From Cupriavidus sp. YR651 (lineage in GTDB: Bacteria; Pseudomonadota; Gammaproteobacteria; Burkholderiales; Burkholderiaceae): a stretch of DNA of 64,000 nucleotides. The stretch is from NCBI RefSeq assembly GCF_900101625.1, contig NZ_FMYZ01000003.1:62001-126000 (forward strand), read 5' to 3'. The stretch's first letter is position 1. The number at the start of each line of letters is the position of its first letter. Below, one piece after another: positions 8,682 through 16,925 of this stretch. Below the pieces are notes generated by a model. That model was not told where the DNA came from. It saw only the letters and a list, made by a program, of their open reading frames with translations, and made no database searches. Position numbers and translations under genes: made by a program.

Positions 8682-8885
8682 TTATTTTTTTGAGTACTCA
8701 AGACGGTGACCGTCTCTTCGTCTGTGTTTCACAAATATGGCTTCTTCTGGTAGCCATTTTTTTATGGTATCGGGTATCGCGATTGCGCGACACCACGACA
8801 AAGAGGGGCCTTTCATCTTCCTCGGTTCGCAAGTCTGCAGAGGAGCCGGTGGCAGGATTCGCTTGATTCTCTCGGTAAAAGACAT
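8682..8885 (-). CDS. Possible small basic protein upstream of the lamin-tail-like gene
   Basis: A 67-residue frame starting MSFTERIKRILPP, rich in Lys and Arg, ending 9 nt before the next gene; its stop region overlaps the ribosome binding site of that gene. This arrangement would fit translational coupling. No family is recognised and its own ribosome binding site is poor, so it could be a chance frame. Confidence 0.3.
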   Translation of the reverse strand: MSFTERIKRILPPAPLQTCEPRKMKGPSLSWCRAIAIPDTIKKWLPEEAIFVKHRRRDGHRLEYSKK

Positions 8886-9094
8886 ACACTGGTTACGCGG
8901 CAACCCTGCCGCTTCACTTGCTACCACGACAAGTAGAACTAGACCTCGGTAGCGCAATCTCCAGTCCAAGCCTGTTCCACAAGCCACCTAAGTTTGTTGG
9001 CGCGTGCCTCATCGCATCGCGCTGCCGGGCTGCAGTGTTGTCTTTGTGGAGCAGGCGAAATTTGTCGCACTTCGTATGCGACAAAGGGGGACCT

Positions 9095-9469
9095 ATGCCT
9101 GTATGGAACGTGGACTCCGTCGATGCGGAGCCAGAAATCGAGTTGCGCCATTGGAGCGTGTACGAAACCGAAAGAGGTGAGCGGCATTTCGTTGGCCAAG
9201 CTGCTGATTCCGCCACCGGGAGAGTGAGCTCGGCTATTCAGAAGTTCGACCGAACATCGCGCGTCGGCGTTACTCGTAGCGGCCGCCGGTATGTCTTGCA
9301 AGGCGAGCCAGGATTCGACCCCGATGCCATGCACGTTTGGAACGTGTGGTCGATGGTCAATGCGGTGATTGAAGCAAAGAATGTCACCGCAGAGTATCTT
9401 GCGCAGGACGAGAGTGGCTGCAATGACTTTGCTGGGCCACAAATGGGGAGTGGGCCATGTCCAAACTGA
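9095..9469 (+). CDS. Hypothetical protein, first of two overlapping sister genes
   Basis: 124 residues from ATG 9095, chosen because AAAGGGGG lies just upstream. The middle part reads SGRRYVLQGEPG followed by FDPDAMHVWNVW. The next gene has an equivalent stretch (GVTYHLAGEPGS followed by a hydrophobic helix), so the two look like diverged copies of one fold. They overlap by 13 nt. No membrane segment and no known domain. The overlapping gene pair would suit a toxin-antitoxin or two-subunit arrangement, but nothing identifies an activity. Confidence 0.75.
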   Translation: MPVWNVDSVDAEPEIELRHWSVYETERGERHFVGQAADSATGRVSSAIQKFDRTSRVGVTRSGRRYVLQGEPGFDPDAMHVWNVWSMVNAVIEAKNVTAEYLAQDESGCNDFAGPQMGSGPCPN

Positions 9470-9834
9470 CATCATCCCTGGGCCCAGGCAGTACATCTCG
9501 GCGCATAGAGAATTGGCGATTGCTAAAGACGTATCGCGCATTGCATCTCTTCGGGCTTTTCCCGCCTCACAGACGCTTTTGGGTGACGGCGGCAATTGTC
9601 GCGCTGGACGTCGCCGAGCGTGTCGCAGTCACGGAGGACGGCGTCACCTACCACCTCGCGGGAGAACCGGGGAGCACGGTGTTTGCGGCTCGTTTTGTTG
9701 CACTGTGCGCAGCGTTCGATGAGCGTCTAGAAGGAACGAGAGACGTCACCGACACGCTCTTGGGCGAAGCCTGCGTTCAAAGCCTATTCGAAAACGCAAT
9801 GCGTGCTGGCCGCCATCCTGTCACCTGGCAGTAG
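9457..9834 (+). CDS. Hypothetical protein, second of two overlapping sister genes
   Basis: 125 residues. It begins inside the preceding gene (13-nt overlap), so translation is probably coupled. The shared pattern is a short beta-hairpin with T-Y-H-L-A-G-E-P-G, then an alpha-helix (AARFVALCAAFDERLEGT) and a second helix (TLLGEACVQSLFENAM). No catalytic motif is recognised. After its stop the next gene lies on the opposite strand. Confidence 0.72.
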   Translation: MSKLTSSLGPGSTSRRIENWRLLKTYRALHLFGLFPPHRRFWVTAAIVALDVAERVAVTEDGVTYHLAGEPGSTVFAARFVALCAAFDERLEGTRDVTDTLLGEACVQSLFENAMRAGRHPVTWQ

Positions 9835-9890
9835 AGATGTAAAGTGGCTTGTCTTCCGTGGAAGTTGGTGTAGGCTGTTGGTATGGGTTT

Positions 9891-10412
9891 TCACACGCGG
9901 AGCTTGGTAGCCACTGTGGCAGCTTGTTCGATATCCGTCTGGTCTACGAACCGATGAAGGACTACGACAGGCGCTACGGCCGATAGCTGTAGGAGCAGCG
10001 TGAAGGGGTAGCTCCCATTCGACACTTGTCTTTCAGTCGATACAGGTTCGATATCTACCCCTATCTTCCCAAGTCGCTTTGACAACTGAAGAAACGTCAG
10101 GCCTTGCTTGGAGAGCTCTTGCATGAAGAGCTTGTGGGCTGCGTCTTCCCAAGTTTCGCCTTTAGCGTGAGCCCATAGCGATGGAGGGACGTCTGCGCGC
10201 GCCGCTAGGAGTAGCTGCAAAAAGAAGCTGCAGCGAAACGAGCCGCGTTGGACTTTTCCTTCCAGGCCGCGGGCTGACTCGCTTACGCCCTCCGCGGCAA
10301 GCAAGTCTACGAGCTGCTCGTAGGAGATGCCCTTTCTTACCAGCAGACCTCGAGCAGTACGCGATGCGAGACGCGACCACGGCGTATCCTGATGACTCAC
10401 GCTGGTCCTCAT
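9891..10412 (-). CDS. Protein with two tandem DUF6471 domains
   Basis: About 173 residues. The first domain (about residues 6-75) reads WSRLASRTARGLLVRKGISY and continues to EGKVQRGSFRCSFFLQLLLA. The second (about 85-150) reads WEDAAHKLFMQELSKQGLTF and continues to ERQVSNGSYPFTLLLQLSAV. Both match the DUF6471 pattern as I remember it: Trp, a helix, a Gly-Val/Leu-Ser/Thr-Tyr/Phe turn, then a Lys/Gln-x-x-x-Gly-Ser-Phe/Tyr motif. This layout resembles an XRE-like helix-turn-helix. DUF6471 is usually a single short domain, so the duplication is notable. Start taken at the second ATG; the ATG 15 nt upstream is equally possible. Confidence 0.75.
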   Translation of the reverse strand: MRTSVSHQDTPWSRLASRTARGLLVRKGISYEQLVDLLAAEGVSESARGLEGKVQRGSFRCSFFLQLLLAARADVPPSLWAHAKGETWEDAAHKLFMQELSKQGLTFLQLSKRLGKIGVDIEPVSTERQVSNGSYPFTLLLQLSAVAPVVVLHRFVDQTDIEQAATVATKLRV

Positions 10413-10597
10413 GCAGTGGAGAAGCATTGCTTTTGCGCGTCGCGTGCGAACGGAAGACAGCCGGCTCCAATAAGCAGAACTACAGCCCTATCGTGGCGGA
10501 GCCGGGTCATCAGTACGACGCAGTATTGGCATTCTATGCCGCCTTCCACCCACTGTGGCAAGGATGCCAGGTCTGCTGATTTTTGAGCGAGGCTGCC

Positions 10598-11134
10598 GTG
10601 GCCACTCTCTATCTCAATCCTGAAGGGATTTTGTATCCCCGTCGACCAATTCTTTGTGCCGACGATGTGCGGGTCCTCTCTGCAAACGTCGCGTTATTTG
10701 ACGGGGTGTTGGCAGAATTTCCTTCCACGCAAATTGTCCTTCATAGCTGGCTTGTCTATGAAGTTGGTTATCACCAGGCAGTTGGCATGCTGTCGCCACA
10801 CGCTCAGGAGCGCATTATTGGCGCGACCGTTCCGGGAAACAGGATTTGCCCTTTCAGGCATTCTTCAAAGCCAACTCGGCGCGAGTGGCTTAGGGCGGAT
10901 TTAAAAAGGCGGCACCCACCATATCCAGTTCTGCTGGATACAGATGCCCGCCAAGTGCTGCCCTCGCTAATCGAGTACAGCCTAATCATCTGTGAGTGGA
11001 TAACCACGCCGTTGGAAGGCGATGCTGCCGCCTTGTGCGAGCTGCTTCAAGAAGTCGAGCGTCCATACACGTCGACGCCTCCCACGAAATCCCTGTCGCG
11101 TCAAGATGATTGTTCAAAATTTTTGGCCGGGTAG
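10598..11134 (+). CDS. HAD-domain (Swiss-army-knife RNA repair-like) protein lacking the catalytic Asp pair
   Basis: 178 residues from GTG 10598, with GAGCGAGG 6 nt upstream. The layout matches small HAD proteins: an opening strand followed by ILYPRRP, then STQIVLHSWLVYEVGYHQAV, then a LSPHAQERIIGAT helix and turn, and a late strand with PVLLDTDA. In active members the opening strand reads D-x-D-G-V-L; here it reads LNPEGIL, so Asn and Glu replace both aspartates. The protein is therefore probably not a phosphatase, unless a chance substitution has inactivated it. The fold call is from recollection of the family pattern. Confidence 0.65.
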   Translation: MATLYLNPEGILYPRRPILCADDVRVLSANVALFDGVLAEFPSTQIVLHSWLVYEVGYHQAVGMLSPHAQERIIGATVPGNRICPFRHSSKPTRREWLRADLKRRHPPYPVLLDTDARQVLPSLIEYSLIICEWITTPLEGDAAALCELLQEVERPYTSTPPTKSLSRQDDCSKFLAG

Positions 11135-11632
11135 GGGCGCGGGCAAAGTGTTCCAGAAGGAGGATTAGCACTCTTGTCCTTCCCCTCGCGTGGCGTTAAA
11201 ATCGCCCATCTTTCGCCCAGCAGCTACCGAAGACCCAAGACCCACAACCTTATACGAGGGTAGACCCGTAGTATAAAGAAAATGGTGGTTTTGTCAACTT
11301 CATTCAAAAATTTTGAATCGACACCGTCAGTCGCTAGCTAGAGCTTAAGCGCAGTTGTTTCCTGAGGTCGAACGCAATCGCCATACAAGGAGTACGAGAA
11401 ACAGGGATTTGCACACGAAGAAAGGCCACCGCGTTTTGGTGAATGGAGCCAGAACGGCTCTCTAGAAGGTATAGGCGGGTGACAAAAGAGACGCAACCTC
11501 TAATGCCACCCGTGCGCGAGCTGCGGACAGCACACGTGCCAACGTCAGTGTCCTCGCTCGCCCCTATTTTGTCAACTGAAATCAAGGGGGCGGCATTCGG
11601 TCGCCCATACTTCAAGCAAGTGAGGCAACAAA
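11135..11632. other. Intergenic region without recognised gene
   Basis: About 500 bases, locally AT-rich. It contains a near-perfect operator-like palindrome ATTCAAAA-A-TTTTGAAT (11302-11318) and two copies of TTTTGTCAACT about 280 bases apart (near 11289 and 11568). No convincing coding frame. It probably holds the promoter of the gene at 11633. Confidence 0.5.
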
Positions 11633-12136
11633 ATGTGGACAAAAGCTGACATTCCGGCCGAAGATAATTGCCGGATTGATTTTCTGATTACTGGCGCGCC
11701 TCGGGATTGGGCGAGTATCGGGCGCATTATGGAGAGCCTTCAAGACGTGGGTTTCCAGCGTTTTGCGCTTCATTGGCGCGCCGAATCGGGACATGAGCCG
11801 GAAGATGATGAATCGGACGATGACGACCTACTGACCCCGGCCGCCGCCTCAAGCCACACTGAGGATGCACGGATTCCATCTCGCGGCTCGCTCAAGGCGG
11901 CCATCGAACGCTCGGCCATAGAATTGAACGAGCGTATTCGCTCGGACGCAGACGCCAGGCTGCATACAACTTCCTCGTTGCCTGGCCACCTCACGGGCTT
12001 CGCTAATGTTCTCGTCGACAACGGGCCCGACGGAAAGAACTATCGCGAGGCCTACGCACGGAGCCTTGGACCGGTTCCAGAAGAGCGGCGCCGCGTAGCA
12101 AGGGTTCGGCGGGCCACAAAGCCATCCTCCAAATAA
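11633..12136 (+). CDS. Hypothetical acidic protein upstream of the transposition genes
   Basis: 167 residues; GAGG about 6 nt before the ATG. The N-terminal part (ADIPAEDNCRIDFLITGAPR) could be a small alpha/beta domain. It is followed by a strongly acidic stretch (HEPEDDESDDDD, about residues 54-66) and a basic C-terminus (ERRRVARVRRATK). No family recognised. It lies 128 nt upstream of the tnsC-like gene, with a hairpin between, and might be part of the element's core set; this is only positional. Confidence 0.7.
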   Translation: MWTKADIPAEDNCRIDFLITGAPRDWASIGRIMESLQDVGFQRFALHWRAESGHEPEDDESDDDDLLTPAAASSHTEDARIPSRGSLKAAIERSAIELNERIRSDADARLHTTSSLPGHLTGFANVLVDNGPDGKNYREAYARSLGPVPEERRRVARVRRATKPSSK

Positions 12137-12150
12137 CAGCCATGAAGCTC

Positions 12151-12174
12151 GCACGACTGCCTAGGTAGTCGTGC
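12151..12174. terminator. Hairpin GCACGACT-N8-AGTCGTGC (terminator or operator)
   Basis: A perfect 8-bp stem with an 8-nt loop just after the acidic-protein gene. There is no T-run, so it may be a weak terminator or a binding site. Confidence 0.45.
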
Positions 12175-12264
12175 GCTTGCGCTCGTCCGTGGGAAGTCTG
12201 GCCATGCCAGTCAGCCCTGGATGCGGCCGCCTATCGCTCGTTCATTCAGTCATTTCCAGGAAAG

Positions 12265-13611
12265 ATGACCATCGATATGGAAGTCTTGGATGCCATCGCG
12301 CAGCCCACGAATTCACTTGTTGTTGCCAGCGCGCCGGACGCCAATGCAGTTCGCCAGCCCAACGCGTTTCTTGCGCAGGTCAGACCATTCCCAACGGAGA
12401 GGAAGCCTCGCTACGACGCCCTATATAGCAACGGGCGGGTAGGAATGAGTAGCGTACTAGAGGACGTATGCGAAAGACAGGACGACTCGGAATTCTTTCA
12501 TCCTAGCGAAGAGCACATGTTGACCGCTCGCATCGTTGTAGGCGCAGTGCGTGATGCATACACACGTAAGGACCCCTCGACTCCAGAGTTTGCGGGGCGT
12601 TTGGCGCTCCAAGCCCGCTATCTTCAGTCGCCGGGCATTGACCCGTTCCCCAAAGCGGACGTAGCTGGCCTTTGCACTGTTATCGCCGGGCCGCCGGGAA
12701 TTGGAAAGGGAGCGTTCCGCCGACGCATCCGGGCCTACCTCGGCGAACAGCCGGTCCCGCACAAGAACCCTTCCCCTGCGACTCACTTCGTATGGCAAAT
12801 GAAATACCTCGAGATGCCGTTCCCGAGCAACATGAAGGTGGAGAGCTTAATCTCGCAGTTGTTGATGCACATGGACGCACGAGTCCGTGGGGTCGCGTTC
12901 AAGGATTCCCAACGTCAAGCAGCGAAAAGTAATCTGGCCAGGCTTCGCCTTTTTACTCACGCCGGCATGGTGGGGCTTGGTCTGCTCTATATGTATGACC
13001 TGGACGGCAGCAAGCTGAGTCGCCGGCCCGCCGCGGAATGCCTAGATTTCCTGTGCGAGTTCGCCGAGTACACAGGCGTTCCGGTTGTCTGTTCTTCCAC
13101 CTACTCAATCTTCGGCGTACTGGACGGCTCTTCAGGAGGTGCCATAACCCTTGCCAATGGCGGAGTGCGCCGCTTCGACTACATGCGTCTCGATTCGGAC
13201 TGGCGCAATCTCGTGAATGGTTTCCTGATGCAATACAAACTCACAGTCGGGTCGACCAACATTGCCTTTGCGGCCGACAAGGCGATTCCCGAGAGGCTCA
13301 TGCCCGCTGAGCGGGCCTTTGTTGAGTCAGTGTCATGGTTCGAGGGATGTCTCATGGTCGAAACGCTCGGGCTCCCGGAGCTGTTGTTCACATTCCTCGG
13401 ATTTCTTTGGCAAGTACTGTCCAAGAAGAATGCCAACAGAACTGTTATCGAGAAAGGAGACTTTGATTTCGCTGCGGCCCAGTACCGAAAGGGCAGTGGA
13501 CTTCTACGAGCGAACCTGTTCATTTTGCTTACCAAGGAGCGATGCTCGCAGGTAGAAGTCAATCGGTTCCCGGACTGGATAACTCCTGAACAGCGGGGAG
13601 AGAAGTGGTGA
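12265..13611 (+). CDS. tnsC: TnsC/TniB-like AAA+ transposition ATPase
   Basis: 448 residues; AGGAAAG just upstream of the ATG. The nucleotide-binding core starts with AGPPGIGKG (about residues 141-149), a Walker A motif in which the usual Ser/Thr after Gly-Lys is Gly. A Walker B-like strand LLYMYDLDG lies near residues 238-246, with Asp-Leu-Asp instead of Asp-Glu. VPVVCSSTYS (about residues 272-281) resembles the sensor 1 strand. Known role of the family: the ATP-dependent regulator linking target selectors (TniQ/TnsD) to the TnsAB transposase. The call rests on fold pattern plus position next to TniQ, TnsA and TnsB genes. The altered motifs raise the question of ATP turnover. The next gene begins 25 nt downstream. 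Confidence 0.82.
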   Translation: MTIDMEVLDAIAQPTNSLVVASAPDANAVRQPNAFLAQVRPFPTERKPRYDALYSNGRVGMSSVLEDVCERQDDSEFFHPSEEHMLTARIVVGAVRDAYTRKDPSTPEFAGRLALQARYLQSPGIDPFPKADVAGLCTVIAGPPGIGKGAFRRRIRAYLGEQPVPHKNPSPATHFVWQMKYLEMPFPSNMKVESLISQLLMHMDARVRGVAFKDSQRQAAKSNLARLRLFTHAGMVGLGLLYMYDLDGSKLSRRPAAECLDFLCEFAEYTGVPVVCSSTYSIFGVLDGSSGGAITLANGGVRRFDYMRLDSDWRNLVNGFLMQYKLTVGSTNIAFAADKAIPERLMPAERAFVESVSWFEGCLMVETLGLPELLFTFLGFLWQVLSKKNANRTVIEKGDFDFAAAQYRKGSGLLRANLFILLTKERCSQVEVNRFPDWITPEQRGEKW

Positions 13612-13636
13612 CCATACTGAAAACTGGAGGTCGCTG

Positions 13637-15322
13637 ATGCTCCCGACCATCCGACGGCTTTGTTGTGCGATGCCTGGGGAAGATGTCCATAGCTTGATTA
13701 GGCGTAACGCACTGATGTCGGGGTTTTTGTCCGACAGAGCGTTCATCAAGGCAATGCAAGCCTATGTCCAGCATGACCTTCGCGCGCTTCCGAAGTTCCT
13801 GCCTCAGTTCTGCTCGGGTGTGGACAACGCATATGGCACACCAATGGAGGTTCTTCTCGGAAGGAGCCTTCTTCCGTACTACGGGAGTGTGTTGACAGCC
13901 GAAGCGTATCAACGCTTATTGACCCGTATCCTGGAAGCTGCGCCTGGAGTTGGACGCCCGACGCGTCTTCCGCTCATCGGCTCAACGTCTCTCTTCGCGG
14001 AACCTCATTGTGCGCAATGCGATAGCCATTCAGAACGCCTCTGCGGAATGGCTGTCGTGATGAGCATCCACTTGCCAGAATTCGTTACGCATTGCGGCGA
14101 ACATGGTCTGGCATTGACGAGTGCATCCGGGTCGGCCACGTATCACACAGCTGTGCAGATGCCCCCCACTGAGGTGCGAGAAAGGAATGCACACGAGTTC
14201 TCCGTTAGGAGTTCTCAATTGCTAAGGGAAGAATTCACCCCCGGCGCCCGCCTCGAACATCTGAAGGGTCGCCTTCTAGCCCACGGATTCTGCACGAAGG
14301 CGGGCAGATATCGTTTGCAAGCAATCACGGAGGCGACAGCGGATGCCTTCGAGGGAGGCTTCATGGATTGTAGGCTGAGCGAGGTGGTTGCGAACGGACA
14401 GGCGGCGCAGCACGCAATAGCGGCATTGCGCCGAGAAGGCCGCCAGTTGCACCCGGTGTACTTCATTCTTCTCGATTGGGCCTTGGACCGTTGCTCGCCA
14501 AACAAGGTCGGTGTCGAACGGACTCCACGCAGGCCAGGACCATCGAAAGAGCTTCTCCATCAAGAGGTCGCGGCGGGGAAGTCCATGGACCAGATTGCTA
14601 AGGAGAACAATTTCTCTCCCTCAACAGTTGCCGTGTACGCGGATTTGTATTCCATACCGCGCGCTACGCTGCCTAGGCGCAAGACGGCTACGGTGACCGA
14701 CGACGTCGTTGCGATGTTGTCTTCCCAGACACCCGAGAAGGTTGCCAGGCAGGTTGGGCTGTCGGAGGCAACGGTATGGCGAATCGGGCGTGCGGCCGGT
14801 GTTCAGCGATGCAGGTCGCTCGAAGACCTGCAACGCGAAGAGCGTGCACGAGAGGGACAGCGTCAGCGCTGGCTTGATGAGTGCCTCACCCATCAGGCAT
14901 GGGGAAGGAATCAGTTTCGAGAAGGCGTTCCTCTTGTGTGGAAATGGCTTTACCGCGATGACCCCGTCTGGTTGGACATGCATTCGCCACCGAGAAGGCG
15001 CTCAAGTGGCGCAGGTTCCAGGCTGTCGTTGGAGATGACAAAGCTGTTAGTCGCACCGGCCTTGGCCGCGGCGCACTCGTTAGACCGACGTTCTGACCGA
15101 CCGTTGCGCAGGTCTGAACGCCGTATGTCAGAAGCAATGGGTCTGACCCCCTATGAGTTTGTGCGGCTGACGAAGCTTGAATCCAGCGTGAGAGAACTCG
15201 TCGATACCAGAGGCGCTTTCGTCCGGCGTCGTCTCAGATGGTCGGCGCGCACACTTCGCGCTGCCGCACGCACTGCACGGTGGCGAATTGTCAAGAAGGC
15301 CTGCATCGCCACGAGGAAATAG
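13637..15322 (+). CDS. TniQ/TnsD-like target selector 1
   Basis: 561 residues; GGAGG about 7 nt before the ATG. The N-terminal part is TniQ-like: a zinc site with HCAQC (about 124-128) and HCGEHGLAL about 30 residues later. The middle holds repeated helix-turn-helix-like units (MDQIAKENNFSPSTVAVY, then PEKVARQVGLSEATVWRIGR), as in long TnsD proteins that read an attachment sequence. The C-terminus is very basic. Known role: choosing the insertion site and recruiting TnsC. It is unlike the following TniQ gene in sequence, so the element carries two different selectors. An assignment as the att-site reader is inference. Confidence 0.8.
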   Translation: MLPTIRRLCCAMPGEDVHSLIRRNALMSGFLSDRAFIKAMQAYVQHDLRALPKFLPQFCSGVDNAYGTPMEVLLGRSLLPYYGSVLTAEAYQRLLTRILEAAPGVGRPTRLPLIGSTSLFAEPHCAQCDSHSERLCGMAVVMSIHLPEFVTHCGEHGLALTSASGSATYHTAVQMPPTEVRERNAHEFSVRSSQLLREEFTPGARLEHLKGRLLAHGFCTKAGRYRLQAITEATADAFEGGFMDCRLSEVVANGQAAQHAIAALRREGRQLHPVYFILLDWALDRCSPNKVGVERTPRRPGPSKELLHQEVAAGKSMDQIAKENNFSPSTVAVYADLYSIPRATLPRRKTATVTDDVVAMLSSQTPEKVARQVGLSEATVWRIGRAAGVQRCRSLEDLQREERAREGQRQRWLDECLTHQAWGRNQFREGVPLVWKWLYRDDPVWLDMHSPPRRRSSGAGSRLSLEMTKLLVAPALAAAHSLDRRSDRPLRRSERRMSEAMGLTPYEFVRLTKLESSVRELVDTRGAFVRRRLRWSARTLRAAARTARWRIVKKACIATRK

Positions 15323-15329
15323 ACACTAG

Positions 15330-16925
15330 ATGCTAGATAACCAGTTCATGCCGGCTATACAACAAGCAGAGCCGGTTCCGCATTTCCTGCATCGCTTGTT
15401 CATGCATATCGACAAAGAGGTTAAGGCGCAACTAATCCAAACCGTAAATGGTCATCCAAACGCCAGACGTACGTCATGGGTTTTGCCAATCAATCTGAGT
15501 GGTCTCGCAAAAATCCTTGGAACGGGGTGGTGCGGAAATATGCTCATGCGTCAGCATAGTCTTGCGCCACTCTTTCATGCGTTCCTCGATGCAAAGACAT
15601 CGGAAGATTTCCGAGAGCTGGTCGAGCATGGAAAAGGGGAAGAAGCGTACATGAACGCGAAGCCTGCTATGCATATGGGATTTTCCTGGTCAGCCGCATA
15701 CTGTCCCACATGCATCAGAAGCGGCGAAGCTGGCATCCCAATTGTCAGGCGAACCCATCTGTTTTCAGGGCTGGCCGCTTGTCATAAGCATGGCGAAGCG
15801 CTGATTGAGTTTTGCAAAGTGTGCGCTTATCGGTATAGAAACTCGGCCTGGAAACTGCTGATGCGCGACCGATGTGCTTGTGGGGGACCGTTGCGCTCCC
15901 GAGCAGAAGGGCTAAAGGATGTTGAGCTAGAACAGGACATAAAGCTTGCGCGAGTGATAAGAGGACTTCTCGACAATGACATGACGAAGTCTATCGGGAC
16001 TACCCTCGCCATTCATATGCAACGAAACGCAGCCAAACTCGGAATTCTGAGAATGAAATGGAGTGCACAACTTCTGCGCGAATTCATGAACGACAAACTA
16101 GGTAGCCAATTTGTAGAGCGGCACCGCATCCAGGTATCGGACCAAAGTCAATTCTATAAGAGACTATACCTCGGAGAGCCGGTTCAAAAACCGGTGACGG
16201 GGAGCGCACTAATTCTTGCGCTGTTCGGTGATGAATTTTCGCTGCATCGGTTGAACGAAGGAGTCGAGGCAATCCCTCAGGAAAGGGCTCAACGAGGAAG
16301 GCAAGATTGGGAGGTTGAGGCGGAACGGACAGGTCTGGTAGCGCTCGGTACGAAGACCGTAACCGTCGCGGAGTTCACGCCGTATTGTCGCGAGCGTTTG
16401 AGAGCAATGATGGAACGATATCCCAACGCCTTGCGGAATGAGGTTCTGGTGCGGCTTCGTCCCAGAGTGCAGCGGTGGCTGCGAGGACACGACGTGGCAT
16501 ATCTCGATAGCGTGCTCCCCTCAAAGCTGAATTTCCGCGGCCCAATCCGCTGGACAGAGTCCGTTGATGCCTCCTTGGTGAAACACATGAGAGAACAGCA
16601 CAGGATACTTTGGATGTCGCAGGGGGAACGCCCGTTTCGCGTCTCATTTTTCTTGCTTATCGCAGGGTTTCCTGGGGCGAGTGGGCGGAGATGGAGGCAC
16701 GTTGGCCTACCGCTTTCGAAGGCCGTAAGGCTCGAACTTGAAGAGACCCGGGAACAATTCCGGCAACGAATACTATGCCGATACTGGTTAGCTCGAGGAT
16801 ATTTTGCAGACGCTGAAGCAGCGATGTCGAGGATTCGGATGCTCTCGGACAATGAGGTTCGGACCGGCATTAAATGCGAGGCCACGCTGCTCCGTAGCCG
16901 CGCTGCTTCCAGGAGGGGGAAATGA
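15330..16925 (+). CDS. TniQ/TnsD-like target selector 2
   Basis: 531 residues. The classic TniQ zinc-binding pattern is present: YCPTCIRSG (Cys 125 and 128), ACHKHGEALIEFCKVC, then CACGG. The C-terminal half is long (TnsD-like, not short TniQ), Arg-rich, and contains LPSKLNFRGPIRWTES. The start is uncertain because no good ribosome binding site precedes either ATG 15330 or ATG 15348. It begins 7 nt after the first selector and its stop overlaps the tnsA start (ATGA), so it is in the same operon. A second selector is typical of Tn7 relatives with two target pathways; which gene serves which pathway is not visible. Confidence 0.85.
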   Translation: MLDNQFMPAIQQAEPVPHFLHRLFMHIDKEVKAQLIQTVNGHPNARRTSWVLPINLSGLAKILGTGWCGNMLMRQHSLAPLFHAFLDAKTSEDFRELVEHGKGEEAYMNAKPAMHMGFSWSAAYCPTCIRSGEAGIPIVRRTHLFSGLAACHKHGEALIEFCKVCAYRYRNSAWKLLMRDRCACGGPLRSRAEGLKDVELEQDIKLARVIRGLLDNDMTKSIGTTLAIHMQRNAAKLGILRMKWSAQLLREFMNDKLGSQFVERHRIQVSDQSQFYKRLYLGEPVQKPVTGSALILALFGDEFSLHRLNEGVEAIPQERAQRGRQDWEVEAERTGLVALGTKTVTVAEFTPYCRERLRAMMERYPNALRNEVLVRLRPRVQRWLRGHDVAYLDSVLPSKLNFRGPIRWTESVDASLVKHMREQHRILWMSQGERPFRVSFFLLIAGFPGASGRRWRHVGLPLSKAVRLELEETREQFRQRILCRYWLARGYFADAEAAMSRIRMLSDNEVRTGIKCEATLLRSRAASRRGK

